In this document: in pieces, positions 53,953 through 63,240 of the stretch
Numbering within the stretch: position 1 is the first letter of the stretch
Layout of the letters: each line of letters opens with the position of its first letter
NCBI RefSeq assembly: GCF_027486195.1
Contig: NZ_JAIXPP010000087.1
Span: 1-64,000 of the forward strand
DNA length: 64,000 nucleotides
From: Novosphingobium sp.
GTDB lineage: Bacteria > Pseudomonadota > Alphaproteobacteria > Sphingomonadales > Sphingomonadaceae
Direction: 5' to 3'
Notes under the pieces: model-generated
Databases searched by the model: none
Told to the model about the DNA's origin: nothing
Seen by the model: only the letters and a program-made list of their open reading frames with translations
Program-made: the position numbers and the translations under genes

Positions 53953-54315
53953 TCAGCCCAGCGGACCGACCGCGTCGAGCAGCGATGTGGTGAGCCGGAG
54001 GCCCCGCGTTGTCAGGCTGACATAGCGGCGGCGGGCATCTTCCTGATCGGCCACGCGGACGATCAGCCCCTCACGCTCAAGCCGGGCTATCCAGCGCAGA
54101 ATGGTGGTCGAAGGCAGGCCCGCGCCTGCACAGACGCTGGAAACCTGCAAGGCCGTGCGGGTCTTGCGGGCAATGAACAAGTCCAGAAGAATATCCCAGC
54201 CGGGCTCTCCGAAAAGGCCCTTGACCGGGCTTGCCGCATCGCGGCGGCGGCGCGCTTCATAAAGCAATTTTGCAATGCGGAGTGTCTCCGCATCCAAATC
54301 GACATGACCGTCCAA
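53953..54315 (-). CDS. MarR-like winged-helix regulator
   Basis: A protein of about 120 residues with a single winged helix-turn-helix: PGWDILLDLFIARKTRTALQVSSVCAGAGLPSTTILRWIARLEREGLIVRVADQEDARRRYVSLT. The D-x-D-A-R-R-R wing is MarR-like. I chose TTG 54315, since GAGGAG lies 6 nt upstream; the track uses an earlier TTG at 54336, also possible. It ends 4 bp after the convergent ligase gene and is preceded by an AT-rich 333-bp gap with palindromes that may be its operator. Target genes unknown. Confidence 0.75.
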   Translation of the reverse strand: MDGHVDLDAETLRIAKLLYEARRRRDAASPVKGLFGEPGWDILLDLFIARKTRTALQVSSVCAGAGLPSTTILRWIARLEREGLIVRVADQEDARRRYVSLTTRGLRLTTSLLDAVGPLG

Positions 54316-54648
54316 TGCCAACTCCTCGCATGCCAAGGGACGTTCGCCGCCAAGCTCTTTCGCCCCCGCCGCCGGGCTATCGGAAACATGGCGCTGACTG
54401 TTTTCGCGGTCAGTCTTGTCGTTACGCGACCCTTGGGAATCTTATGATCAATCAGCTATCAATCAGGCTATATATGTAACCATGTTGCCCAATATTGGTA
54501 AGCCTGCCGCCAAGAAATCTGGTCCAAATTGGTTGCAACTTTAGTTATTTTTCATAACTCATCGATGTCAGGTTGGTGATACGGTATCCGGACCGGGTTT
54601 GAGCACCTGCCACTTGGCAGAGAACGGCCGCTGCGGCATGAGCAGCGC
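54316..54648. promoter_or_regulatory. AT-rich divergent region between MarR-like gene and dioxygenase gene
   Basis: A 333-bp non-coding gap, noticeably AT-rich at about 54440-54570. It holds the perfect palindrome CCAATATTGG (54489-54498) and CCAAATTGG (54524-54532), with TTATTTTTCATAA nearby. These are candidate binding sites for the adjacent MarR-like regulator. No gene or RNA is recognised. Confidence 0.45.
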
Positions 54649-55326
54649 ATGATCGGATTTCGCCGTCCCAAGCCCGCTACCCAGGATGCCCCTGCACTCG
54701 CCAAAGTGGGCGAGCGGGTGCGCGCGCGGCTTGAGGCTGATCCGAGCGTCTATCGCCTGCCGGTCGATGGAATCGAGATCTATGGCGTGGCGGATTTCTT
54801 CACCGCAGAAGAATGCGCGCGGCTGATCCGCATGGTCGATGCGGTGGCGCGGCCCTCCCCCACCTATCATGGCAATGCCGATAGCGGCCGGACGAGCTAC
54901 ACCGGTGATGTCGATCCCGATGATCCGTTCATCCGCATGCTGGAGCGCAGGATCGACGATCTCATGGGGATCGAGCACGCGCATGGTGAGGTGATCCAGG
55001 GCCAGCGCTATGAGCCCGGCCAGCAATTCCGCGCGCACTTCGATCACTTCGATACCTCGGCCAGCTATTGGCCGACCGAGGAGGGCCGCGGCGGGCAGCG
55101 CACGTGGACGGCGATGGGCTACCTTTCGGACGTCGAGGCAGGCGGCGCGACCGAATTTCCCAAAGTGCCGATTTCGGTCCCGCCGCAGAAGGGCGCGCTG
55201 CTGGTGTGGAACAATATGGGCCGCGACGGGAAACCGAACCCGCTGACCTTGCACGCCGGGCGGCCGGTGGAGCAGGGCATCAAGTATATCGTGACGAAGT
55301 GGTACCGCGCGCGGCCTTGGTGTTAG
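54649..55326 (+). CDS. Prolyl-4-hydroxylase-like Fe(II)/2-oxoglutarate dioxygenase
   Basis: A 225-residue dioxygenase of the prolyl 4-hydroxylase alpha-subunit type. Iron ligands are H130-x-D132 in FRAHFDHFD and H202 in LTLHAGRPV; K212, 10 residues later in GIKYIVTKWYR, should bind 2-oxoglutarate. IYGVADFFTAEECARLIRM matches the family's first block. The substrate (protein proline or other) is not known. It overlaps the next, convergent gene's stop by 4 bp. Confidence 0.88.
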   Translation: MIGFRRPKPATQDAPALAKVGERVRARLEADPSVYRLPVDGIEIYGVADFFTAEECARLIRMVDAVARPSPTYHGNADSGRTSYTGDVDPDDPFIRMLERRIDDLMGIEHAHGEVIQGQRYEPGQQFRAHFDHFDTSASYWPTEEGRGGQRTWTAMGYLSDVEAGGATEFPKVPISVPPQKGALLVWNNMGRDGKPNPLTLHAGRPVEQGIKYIVTKWYRARPWC

Positions 55327-55640
55327 GGGCGTGAATTGGCGGGCCGCAGATAGCCTTCAACACTAGAGCTTTGGTCGGAGCGCGGTGCCAGATGGGCGCC
55401 AACTAAAGCCCAGGCACCTCCGCCAAGCATGGCCACGGCAAGTAGCGAGGCCCATCCAAGTTCCGCCCAAAAGCGAATTGGGTTTTGGCTCCTCGCAATA
55501 CCCTGACGCGTGCCAAATAGAGCGCCGACGTAACGGATCGGCACTATGGAGCCAGTCTTCAGGGCCTGGAGCACAAACCAAGCAAATTGGCCTGCAAGAG
55601 CAATCGCCAAAATGCCCGCGAAGCCCATGCCATTGCCCAT
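55323..55640 (-). CDS. Small membrane protein of unknown function
   Basis: A 105-residue protein with two hydrophobic segments, FAGILAIALAGQFAWFVLQAL and ASLLAVAMLGGGAWALVGAHL, separated by a basic loop. GGGGGG lies 5 nt before the ATG at 55640. No family recognised. Base composition is lower in GC than neighbouring genes. It overlaps the 3' end of the dioxygenase gene on the other strand. Confidence 0.65.
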   Translation of the reverse strand: MGNGMGFAGILAIALAGQFAWFVLQALKTGSIVPIRYVGALFGTRQGIARSQNPIRFWAELGWASLLAVAMLGGGAWALVGAHLAPRSDQSSSVEGYLRPANSRP

Positions 55641-55687
55641 TCGCGCCCCCCTTTAGCGTCATTGCGGTGACGCAGTATGCCTCGCCC

Positions 55688-57331
55688 TCACCCCTCCGGC
55701 AGTTCCACGCCTTCCAGCGCTTCCGCGATCAACCGCCGCGTCCCCTCGATCCCGTAGAGGGCGATAAAGCTGCCCATGCGGGGGCCTTGGCTCGAACCCA
55801 GCAGCGTTTCGTAGAGCGCCTTGAACCAATCACGCAGCGCGCCGATGCCGTAGTGCGGGTCCTTGCCGATCTCGTAGACCATGGTCTGGAGGTCTTCGGC
55901 GGTGGCGCTGTCGTCGGTCGCGGCCAGTTCGGCATCGAGCGCAGCGAGGGCGGCGGCCTCATTGGGTTCGGGCTTGCGGCGCTTCAGCGTCGGGGCGACG
56001 AAATCGCGGTTATACGCCAAGGCTGACGTGACCAGCGTATCGAGCGCGGGGTGCGCGGCGGGATCGGCGTTTTCGACATAGTTGGCGAGGTAGGACCAGA
56101 CTTGCGCCCGCGTCGCCTGCGCGCCGAGCACGCCGACGAGGTTGAGCAGGAGGCCGTAGGTGACGGGCAGCGTATCGCCGTCTCCGCCGTGGTAGCCATT
56201 GGCGCGCAGCAAGTGCCAGACCGGGTTGCCGAGCTGCTGCTCTGTGGGCTGGCTGGGCAGCTTTTCGCGGAACTGCCAGTATTCATCGACCGCGCGCGGG
56301 ATGATCCCGGCGTGGAGCGACTTGGCGCTCTTGGGTTCGCGGAACAGGTAGAAGCCGAGGCTCTCCTCGCTGCCGTATTCGAGCCATTGCTCGATGGTGA
56401 GGCCGTTGCCCTTGGACTTGGAAATCTTCTCGCCGTTCTCATCGAGGAACAGCTCGTAGATCAGGCCTTCGGGACGCTTTCCGCCAAGGACCTGCGTGAT
56501 GCGGGCCGACTGGGTGACGCTATCGGTCAGATCCTTGCCGCACATCTCGTAATCGACGCCCAGCGCGCACCAGCGCATGGCCCAATCGACCTTCCACTGC
56601 AGCTTGGACTTGCCGCCGAGGATCGACTGGACGACCATCTCGCCCTGATCTTCAAAGCGCACGAGGCCAGCCTCGGCATCGACGACTTCAACGGGCACCT
56701 GCAGCACTTCGCCGGTCTTGTCGCTGATCGGGAGGACGGGCGAATAGGTGCGGCGGCGCTCTTCGCGCAAGGTGGGGAGCATGATGCCCATGATCGCATC
56801 GAACTTGCGCAGGACGTTCTTCAGCGCCTCGTCAAACGCGCCGGAGTTGTAGCGATCGCTCGCCGAGACGAATTCGTACTCGAAGCCGAACCGATCGAGG
56901 AAATCGCACAGCATCCCGTTGTTGTGGTGCGCGAAGCTTTCGTGCGTGCCAAAGGGATCGGGGATGCGGGTGAGCGGATGACCGAGCTTCGCGGTAAGGA
57001 CGGCCTTGTTGGGCACGTTGTCCGGCACCTTGCGCAACCCGTCCATGTCGTCGGAGAAGGCGATCAGGCGCGTGGGGTGGCCGCCCGTCAGCGTCTCATA
57101 AGCGCGGCGCACGAGCGTGGTGCGCAGCACTTCCTGGAACGTGCCGATATGCGGCAGGCCCGAGGGGCCGTAGCCCGTCTCGAACAGCACGGGGACGAGA
57201 TCACCGCTCGCATCGCGCTTGCCGCCGGGGAAGCGTTTGACCAGCTTGCGTGCTTCCTCAAACGGCCAGGCCTTGGAGGTCTGGCTGGCGGTGAAGACAT
57301 CAAGCGGGGCGGCGGTTTCAGCGTTTTCCAT
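55688..57331 (-). CDS. lysS: Lysyl-tRNA synthetase, class I
   Basis: A 547-residue class I LysRS that charges tRNA-Lys; class I enzymes replace the class II LysS in many alphaproteobacteria and archaea. It has the HIGH-type motif GPSGLPHIGTF (about residues 55-65), ISKSKGNGLTI (KMSKS type, about residue 303), and CALGVDYEMCGKDLTDS. ATG 57331 follows AAGGAA and gives the normal length; the track start at 57412 is an extension. It diverges from the nitroreductase gene. Confidence 0.95.
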   Translation of the reverse strand: MENAETAAPLDVFTASQTSKAWPFEEARKLVKRFPGGKRDASGDLVPVLFETGYGPSGLPHIGTFQEVLRTTLVRRAYETLTGGHPTRLIAFSDDMDGLRKVPDNVPNKAVLTAKLGHPLTRIPDPFGTHESFAHHNNGMLCDFLDRFGFEYEFVSASDRYNSGAFDEALKNVLRKFDAIMGIMLPTLREERRRTYSPVLPISDKTGEVLQVPVEVVDAEAGLVRFEDQGEMVVQSILGGKSKLQWKVDWAMRWCALGVDYEMCGKDLTDSVTQSARITQVLGGKRPEGLIYELFLDENGEKISKSKGNGLTIEQWLEYGSEESLGFYLFREPKSAKSLHAGIIPRAVDEYWQFREKLPSQPTEQQLGNPVWHLLRANGYHGGDGDTLPVTYGLLLNLVGVLGAQATRAQVWSYLANYVENADPAAHPALDTLVTSALAYNRDFVAPTLKRRKPEPNEAAALAALDAELAATDDSATAEDLQTMVYEIGKDPHYGIGALRDWFKALYETLLGSSQGPRMGSFIALYGIEGTRRLIAEALEGVELPEG

Positions 57332-57449
57332 AGCGGGGTTCCTTTTGCGGATGGCCCCCCAAAGCGCAAGCGAAAGCAGCGCAAGGAAAAGCTTGTGCGC
57401 AGGGCTGCGCAATCGCTACCGGACTGGAAAGAGAATGTGGGGAGACGGT

Positions 57450-58124
57450 ATGGAATACGACGAAGTCATGCTTGGGCGCCGCAGCATCAGGGGCTACAAG
57501 CCCGATCCGGTGCCGCAGAAGCTGATCGAGGAAATCCTGGCAATCGCGATGCGCGCGCCCACTTCGATGAACACGCAGCCCTGGAATTTCTACGTGATCA
57601 CCGGCGAGCCGCTGGCCCGCATCCGGCGGGGCAATACCGAGCGCATTCTTGCCGGGGAGCCGGATTCGCGCGAGTTCCGCAAGGGCGAGCCGTTTGCGGG
57701 CGTCCACCGCGAGCGGCAGATCGGCGTGGCGAAGCAGCTGTTTTCCGCAATGGGCATCGCGCGCGATGATGCCGCCATGCGGCAGGATTGGGTGCTGCGC
57801 GGCTTTCGCCAGTTCGATGCGCCGGTCTGCGTGATCGTGACCTATGACAAAGTGCTGCAGGGGAGCGACGATACGCCGTTCGATTGCGGCGGGGTGGTCA
57901 ACGCGCTGGTCAATGCCGCGTGGTCGCGCGGGCTCGGCACGGTGATCAACAGCCAGGGCATCATGCAATCGCCAGTGGTGCGCGAACATGCCGGGATCGC
58001 CGACGATCAGGTGATCATGAAAAGCATCGCGCTCGGCTGGCCGGACGAGAGCTTCCCCGCCAATGCCGTGGTCTCGGAGCGCAAGACCGTGGCGGAGGCG
58101 GCGACGTTCGTGGGGTTTGAATGA
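57450..58124 (+). CDS. Nitroreductase family protein
   Basis: A 224-residue FMN-dependent NAD(P)H oxidoreductase. Landmarks are VMLGRRSIRGYKPDPVP at the start, APTSMNTQPWNFYVITG (FMN contacts) and SIALGWPDESFPANAVVSER near the C-terminus. It may reduce nitroaromatics, quinones or enoates. GGGGAG lies 5 nt before ATG 57450; ATG 57435 is an alternative. The track start at 57219 lies within lysS. Confidence 0.9.
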   Translation: MEYDEVMLGRRSIRGYKPDPVPQKLIEEILAIAMRAPTSMNTQPWNFYVITGEPLARIRRGNTERILAGEPDSREFRKGEPFAGVHRERQIGVAKQLFSAMGIARDDAAMRQDWVLRGFRQFDAPVCVIVTYDKVLQGSDDTPFDCGGVVNALVNAAWSRGLGTVINSQGIMQSPVVREHAGIADDQVIMKSIALGWPDESFPANAVVSERKTVAEAATFVGFE

Positions 58125-58167
58125 GGCTGTAACGACCTCCTAACCGGCGCGTGGCAAAATGGGGCGC

Positions 58168-58752
58168 ATGGAGACCCAGACCATGCCGCCGCCCGAGCTC
58201 GATTCGATCCTGCGGCGCGAGCTTTTGCCCGGTGAACGCCTGCTGTGGAGCGGAAGGCCCGATCCCTCGCGCCTGCGCGCGGTCTTCGCGATCTGGTTCT
58301 TCGCGGTGCCGTGGACGGCCTTTGCGCTGTTCTGGGAGGCCATGGCCCTGCTGCCATGGATGGCCAGTTCACACACCCCGCTCGGCATCCAGTGGAGTTT
58401 CGGGATCATCTTCCCGCTGTTCGGCCTGCCCTTCATCGGCATCGGCCTTGGCATGTTGTGGATGCCCTTCAAGGCCCGGCGCAAGGCGGCGCAGACGATC
58501 TACGGCCTCACCGATCGGCGAATGCTGCGCGTGACCGCCGGCACCAAGCGCGAAAGCGCCAGCGTGCTGATCGGCCAGATGGGCCCCATCGACGTAACGG
58601 CCGATGCCGATGGCTATGGAACCTTGCGCATACAGACCGGCACCCGCCTCGACAGCGATGGCGACAAGGTGACCGAACGCTTCGAGGTGCTCGGCGTGCC
58701 CGGCGTGAACCGGCTCGAAGGCCTGCTGCTGGAGCAGAAGTCAGCGCAGTAG
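58168..58752 (+). CDS. Bacterial PH-like membrane protein
   Basis: A 194-residue protein. It begins with LLPGERLLWSGRPDPSRLR, has two membrane helices (FAIWFFAVPWTAFALFWEAM and WSFGIIFPLFGLPFIGIGLGMLW), then YGLTDRRMLRVTAGTKRESASVLIGQMG, the pattern of small bacterial PH-domain (DUF304-like) membrane proteins. Function unknown. ATG 58168 follows GGGGCGC; ATG 58159 is also possible. It follows the nitroreductase by 43 bp. Confidence 0.72.
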   Translation: METQTMPPPELDSILRRELLPGERLLWSGRPDPSRLRAVFAIWFFAVPWTAFALFWEAMALLPWMASSHTPLGIQWSFGIIFPLFGLPFIGIGLGMLWMPFKARRKAAQTIYGLTDRRMLRVTAGTKRESASVLIGQMGPIDVTADADGYGTLRIQTGTRLDSDGDKVTERFEVLGVPGVNRLEGLLLEQKSAQ

Positions 58753-58767
58753 GCCCCCCTCTCCCCA

Positions 58768-58813
58768 CCCTCTCCCCAGTCCTTCGACAAGCGCAGGATC
58801 AGGGGGGAGAGGG
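58768..58813. repeat. Inverted repeat between flagellin and PH-like gene
   Basis: CCCTCTCCCC (58768-58777) and GGGGAGAGGG (58804-58813) form a 10-bp perfect inverted repeat around TCCTTCGACAAGCGCAGGA, itself a common sphingomonad-type dispersed motif. It lies between two convergent stops and could end transcription, although no U-tract follows. Confidence 0.6.
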
Positions 58814-58820
58814 CAGCAGC

Positions 58821-59702
58821 TTACTTCAGCAGCGAGAGGACGTTCTGCTGGGCCTGATTGGCCTGCGCAATCATCGCGGTCGAGGCCTGGCTGAGGATCT
58901 GGGCCTTGGCCATGGCGGTCGTCTCGGCCGAATAATCGGTATCGAGAATCCGGCTGCGCGCGTCCGAGAGGTTCGTCACGTTGTCGGTGAGGTTGTTGAT
59001 CACCGATTCGAGGCGGTTCTGGCCCGAACCGAACTCCGCGCGCGCGACGTTGATCGCGGTGAGCGAGGCATCGACGTTGTCCATCGTCGTGCCGGCCGCC
59101 GTGGCGGTGCTGACGTCGATGGCCTGCGGGCTCGTGGCGGAATCGTAGGTGGTGTTGGTGCCGCCAAACAGCTTGGTGCCGTCGATCGCCTTGCTGCGCA
59201 GGTCCACCGTGTCGGAAGTGTTGCTGCCCGTCTGGATCGAGAACGTGGCATCGTCCGAGCCATCCGCCGCAGGAGTCGCGCCGACTACGGTGAACAGTCT
59301 GGTGCCGTTGAACGTGGTTTTTTCCAGCACTTCGCTGACCTGCGAAGTGAGGTTGGCGACTTCCGACTGCATCGAGGTGCGGTCGGTGTCCGTATAGGTC
59401 GCCGACTTGGCCTGAATGGCAAGCTCGCGGATGCGCTGCAGCATCGCGGTCACTTCGTTGAGCGCGCCGTCGGCGGTCTGCGCGAAGCTGATGCCGTCGT
59501 TGGCGTTGCGGATCCCCTGACTCATGCCCTTGATCTGCGAGGTCATGGTGGTGGTGATCGCAAGGCCGGCGGCGTCGTCCTTGGCGCCATTGATGCGCTT
59601 GCCGGTCGAGAGACGCTCCATCGCGACGCCCGCCATCTTCGAGGCAGAATTCGAAGCGTTCGACGCGCGGATCGCACTGATATTGGTATTGATGACTGCC
59701 AT
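58821..59702 (-). CDS. fliC: Flagellin
   Basis: A 293-residue flagellin with only the D0/D1 core and a short middle. N-terminus [48 protein letters not shown] and C-terminus [44 protein letters not shown] are typical. It is secreted and polymerised into the filament. I chose ATG 59702 (MAVINTN); the track start adds three residues. No other flagellar gene lies within the window. A small hairpin CGGAGC-GTGGG-GCTCCG sits about 25 nt upstream in the leader. I found no convincing sigma-28 or sigma-54 promoter. Confidence 0.95.
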   Translation of the reverse strand: MAVINTNISAIRASNASNSASKMAGVAMERLSTGKRINGAKDDAAGLAITTTMTSQIKGMSQGIRNANDGISFAQTADGALNEVTAMLQRIRELAIQAKSATYTDTDRTSMQSEVANLTSQVSEVLEKTTFNGTRLFTVVGATPAADGSDDATFSIQTGSNTSDTVDLRSKAIDGTKLFGGTNTTYDSATSPQAIDVSTATAAGTTMDNVDASLTAINVARAEFGSGQNRLESVINNLTDNVTNLSDARSRILDTDYSAETTAMAKAQILSQASTAMIAQANQAQQNVLSLLK

Positions 59703-59883
59703 GATTCCCATTCTCCACTATGGGCCGGAGCGTGGGGCTCCGTTCATGTCCCGATAGGCCAGAACGGCCGAACCTTGCCGGGTTTAAGGCAAGCGCCCTG
59801 CAAGCTGGTGTGAAGTCCATGGGGGAAAGCACGTAAGCCCCCGGCTTGCCCCGCTCCGGGCTTTCCTCTCTAGTGCGCGGGCG

Positions 59884-62682
59884 ATGGCTGCCACTTCCCT
59901 CCCCGCGATCCCCGTCCCGGCGATCCACGCCAGCCACAGTGGCTGCTGGCTGCGCGACTTTGCCGGCACCCGGCCGGTGGGCAAGGGCGAGGCGATCATG
60001 GCGGCGGCCGATACGCCGCTGCTGCTGCTGAATGCGCCGCTGGTGGCGAGCCGGCTGGGCTATCCGGACCTCTCCGGGCTCGATCTGCTGGAACTGTTCG
60101 CGTTCATCCACCCGGCGCGGTTCATGGTGCCGACGCCCAAGGGTCTGGCGCAGGCGCTGGGGCTGGCAGAGCCTGCGAGCGACGACGGCGTGCCCGCGTT
60201 GCTGCAGGCGGCGGCGGATGCGCTGCTCGCTGTCTGCGAGGATCCCGCTTGGCCCGAGCGCGAGGGTGCGTGGAGCGCGCTGCAATCGCTGGTGCGGCTG
60301 CGCTGGCCCTGGGCGGGGCTGCTGAGCCCCCGCATTGCGCAGCCGCAGCGCGCCGAACGCTGGCTCTTCTCGCGCCTGCCGGAATGGGAGGAGGCGCCAG
60401 AGCGGCCACAGCCGGCGCAGATCACGCTCGATGAGGATGCGATCACAGCCCGCCTCGCCGAACTGACCGGCAGCGGGGCGGAAGCGCGCCCGGCGCAGCA
60501 GGCCTATGCGCGGGCGGCGGGCGCGATGTTTGCGCCGCGCGGGCACCAGCGCCAGCCGCACATGGTGCTGGCGCAAGCGGGAACGGGCACCGGCAAGACC
60601 TTCGGCTATCTCGCACCGGCATCGCTTTGGGCCGAGCGTTCGGGCGGGACGGTCTGGGTTTCGACCTACACCAAGGCGCTGCAGCGGCAATTGCGGCGCG
60701 AAAGCAGGGCGGCCTTCCCGCCCGAGCGCGCGGTGCAGGCCGGACGCTCCGGCCCGCCAGTGGTGGTGCGCAAGGGGCGCGAGAATTACCTCTGCCTGCT
60801 GAATCTTGAAGACGCGCTGCAAGGCGGCTTTACCGGGCGGCCAGCGATCATGGCGCAATTGGTCGCACGGTGGGCGGCCTATAGCCAGGATGGCGACATG
60901 ATCGGCGGCGATCTGCCGGGCTGGCTTGGCACGCTGTTCCGCAAGCGGGGGATCACGGCGCTGACCGACCAGCGCGGCGAATGTGTCTATGCCGGGTGCC
61001 CGCATTTCCGCAAATGCTTCATCGAGCGCGCGGCGCGCGCCTCGGCTGGGGCGGAACTGGTGATCGCCAACCACGCACTGGTGATGATCAACGCCGCCCG
61101 CGCGCGCGAGCAGGCGCAGCGGCCGACGCGGATCGTGTTCGACGAAGGGCATCATGTGTTCGAGGCGGCGGACAGCACCTTTGCCGCCGCGCTGACCGGG
61201 GCCGAAACGGTGGAACTGCGGCGCTGGGTGATCGGCCCCGAAGGCAGCCAGCGCGGGCGGCGCCGGGGCCTTGCCGCGCGGCTCGCCGATGTTGCGAGCT
61301 ATGACGACGAAGGTGCCCGCGCGATCGCCGATGCGCGCGAGGCGGCCAGCGCATTGCCGGGCGATGGCTGGCTGGCGCGAGTTGTCGAAGGCGGACCGTT
61401 CGGCCCGATCGAGGACCTGCTCGCCGAAACGCGCGAACTGGTGCTCGCGCGCGACGAAAGCGGCGGGCAGGAAGCGGGATACGGGCTGGAGACCGAAGCG
61501 GCGCAGCTTGGCGGCAGTTTCATCGAAGTGGCGGGCCGCGCGCAGGAAGCGCTTGAGGCGCTGCGCCAGCCGCTGATGCGCCTGGCGCTGCGGCTGGAAG
61601 CCTTGATGGAGGACGGGCCGGACTGGCTCGATGGCCCGGCGCGGGCGCGGATCGAAGGCGCGCGCGGCGCAATTGGCTGGCGCACCGATCTGCTCGCCGG
61701 ATGGGTCAGCCTGCTCGCGCGGCTTGGCGGACCGGGCGATCCCGAATTTGTCGACTGGCTCGCGCTGGAGCGATCCGAAGGGCGCGAATGGGATATCGGG
61801 CTGCATCGGCGCTACCTCGATCCGATGAAGCCCTTTGCCGAGGCGGTGCTGGCTGGCGCGCACGGGGTGATGATGACGTCCGCCACGCTGACCGACGGCG
61901 CGGAGACCCAGAGCGGCGATTGGAGCAGCGCCGTTGCGCGCAGCGGCGCGCCGCATCTCGATGTGCGGCCGCAAGTCTTCGCCGCGGCAAGCCCGTTCGA
62001 CTATGCGCGCAATGCCGAAGTGCTGATCGTGACCGATGTGCCCAAGGGCGATATTCCGGCGCTGGCGAATGCCTATGGGCGGCTGATCGAGGCTTCGGGC
62101 GGCGGCGCGCTCGGCCTCTTCACCGCGATCCGGCGGCTGCGCGCGGTCTATGGCCGGATTGCCGACCGGCTGGCGCGCGGGGGGCTGCCGCTGTTTGCCC
62201 AGCATGTCGATCCGATCGATACGGGTACCTTGGTGGACATCTTCCGCGATGATCCGCGCGCCTCGCTGCTCGGCACCGATGCCTTGCGCGACGGGGTGGA
62301 CGTGCCGGGCCATTCGCTGCGGCTTGTGGTGATGGAACAGGTGCCCTGGCCCAAGCCCTCGATCCTCCACCGCGCGCGGCGACTGGCCCATGCGGAGAAA
62401 TTCGGCGGCGATCAGCGTGGTGGGGGGCAGGCGCATGATGACAGGATCATCCGTGCGCGGTTGGCGCAGGCCTTCGGCCGGCTGATCCGCACCGGAACGG
62501 ACCGGGGGCATTTCGTGGTGCTCTCCTCCGCCTTTCCCTCGCGCCTCCTCTCCGCCTTTCCAGCAGGCACGCCGGTCCGCCGCGTGACGCTCGATGCGGC
62601 TTTACAAAGCGTGGCGGGCCGTGTTTCAGAGAGCGTCGCAGCACCTGCGCCGACCAGCCCGATTGACGAGACCCGCCTTTGA
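59884..62682 (+). CDS. DinG/XPD-type ATP-dependent DNA helicase
   Basis: A 932-residue superfamily 2 helicase. Walker A is AGTGTGKTFGYL (about residue 235), the Walker B box is DEGHHVFEAADS (about 419), and IVIANHAL lies between. Cysteines in NYLCLL, ECVYAGCPHFRKCF (about 303, 366, 371, 377) are placed to hold the 4Fe-4S cluster of the XPD/DinG group. C-terminal motifs TDALRDGVDVPGHSLRLVVMEQVPWPKPS and AQAFGRLIRTGTDRGHFVVL (motif VI) are intact. It probably resolves R-loops or other blocked structures. The 1256-aa minus-strand ORF across it is a shadow. Its stop overlaps the next gene's start. Confidence 0.92.
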   Translation: MAATSLPAIPVPAIHASHSGCWLRDFAGTRPVGKGEAIMAAADTPLLLLNAPLVASRLGYPDLSGLDLLELFAFIHPARFMVPTPKGLAQALGLAEPASDDGVPALLQAAADALLAVCEDPAWPEREGAWSALQSLVRLRWPWAGLLSPRIAQPQRAERWLFSRLPEWEEAPERPQPAQITLDEDAITARLAELTGSGAEARPAQQAYARAAGAMFAPRGHQRQPHMVLAQAGTGTGKTFGYLAPASLWAERSGGTVWVSTYTKALQRQLRRESRAAFPPERAVQAGRSGPPVVVRKGRENYLCLLNLEDALQGGFTGRPAIMAQLVARWAAYSQDGDMIGGDLPGWLGTLFRKRGITALTDQRGECVYAGCPHFRKCFIERAARASAGAELVIANHALVMINAARAREQAQRPTRIVFDEGHHVFEAADSTFAAALTGAETVELRRWVIGPEGSQRGRRRGLAARLADVASYDDEGARAIADAREAASALPGDGWLARVVEGGPFGPIEDLLAETRELVLARDESGGQEAGYGLETEAAQLGGSFIEVAGRAQEALEALRQPLMRLALRLEALMEDGPDWLDGPARARIEGARGAIGWRTDLLAGWVSLLARLGGPGDPEFVDWLALERSEGREWDIGLHRRYLDPMKPFAEAVLAGAHGVMMTSATLTDGAETQSGDWSSAVARSGAPHLDVRPQVFAAASPFDYARNAEVLIVTDVPKGDIPALANAYGRLIEASGGGALGLFTAIRRLRAVYGRIADRLARGGLPLFAQHVDPIDTGTLVDIFRDDPRASLLGTDALRDGVDVPGHSLRLVVMEQVPWPKPSILHRARRLAHAEKFGGDQRGGGQAHDDRIIRARLAQAFGRLIRTGTDRGHFVVLSSAFPSRLLSAFPAGTPVRRVTLDAALQSVAGRVSESVAAPAPTSPIDETRL

Positions 62683-63224
62683 AAACCCTGGCTCTTCTGC
62701 GCCACGCGAAGTCCGACTGGTCCGATGCGCGGGCGCGAGATTTCGACCGGCCCCTGAATGCGCGCGGGGTGCGCGGGGCGCAGGCGATGGGGCACTATAT
62801 CAAGAGCACCTGCCTGACATTCGAGCGGATCCTCGCCTCGCCCGCCGTGCGCGTGGCAGAAACCATCGAGGAAGCAGGCAAGGCCTGGGGGCACACCTTC
62901 CCGGTCGAATGGGATCGCCGCATCTATCTGGCGAGTTCGGCCACGCTGATCGACCTGCTGCGCGAGCTATCGGGCGAGCCTGACAGCGTGCTGATGATCG
63001 GCCACAATCCCGGCCTCGAAGACCTGATCTTCGACCTCGTGCCCGACGATGGCACCAGCCCGCTGCGCGAGGAAGTGGAAGTGAAGTTCCCCACCGCAAC
63101 CTTTGCGGTGATGGAGCTGAACATCGAGCGCTGGGCCGATCTGGAGGAACACTGCGGGCGGCTGATTTCGATGAAGCGGCCGCGCGATCTTGATCCGGAC
63201 CTGGGGCCGACGCTCAACGATTGA
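62679..63224 (+). CDS. SixA-like histidine phosphatase
   Basis: A 181-residue histidine-phosphatase-fold protein. The catalytic RH motif is LALLRHAKSDW (R8-H9), with a second His in LMIGHNPGLEDL. SixA dephosphorylates phosphohistidine in signalling or PTS proteins; the actual target here is unknown. The start is a TTG at 62679 overlapping the helicase TGA (TTGA), so it is translationally coupled. A MITE-like element begins 16 bp after its stop. Confidence 0.87.
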   Translation: MKTLALLRHAKSDWSDARARDFDRPLNARGVRGAQAMGHYIKSTCLTFERILASPAVRVAETIEEAGKAWGHTFPVEWDRRIYLASSATLIDLLRELSGEPDSVLMIGHNPGLEDLIFDLVPDDGTSPLREEVEVKFPTATFAVMELNIERWADLEEHCGRLISMKRPRDLDPDLGPTLND

Positions 63225-63240
63225 GGTGGTGCTGGAATCT

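Noticed and set aside
59703-59883. Possible sigma-54 or sigma-28 promoter for flagellin
   Set aside because: The best matches, TTGC-N7-TTGC and TAAA-N14-GCCG, miss key bases of the consensus, so I do not list a promoter.
58741-62511. 1256-aa minus-strand ORF
   Set aside because: It runs antisense to the helicase and through the flagellin and has no family motifs; low-complexity Arg/Pro/Ala composition marks it as a GC-driven shadow.
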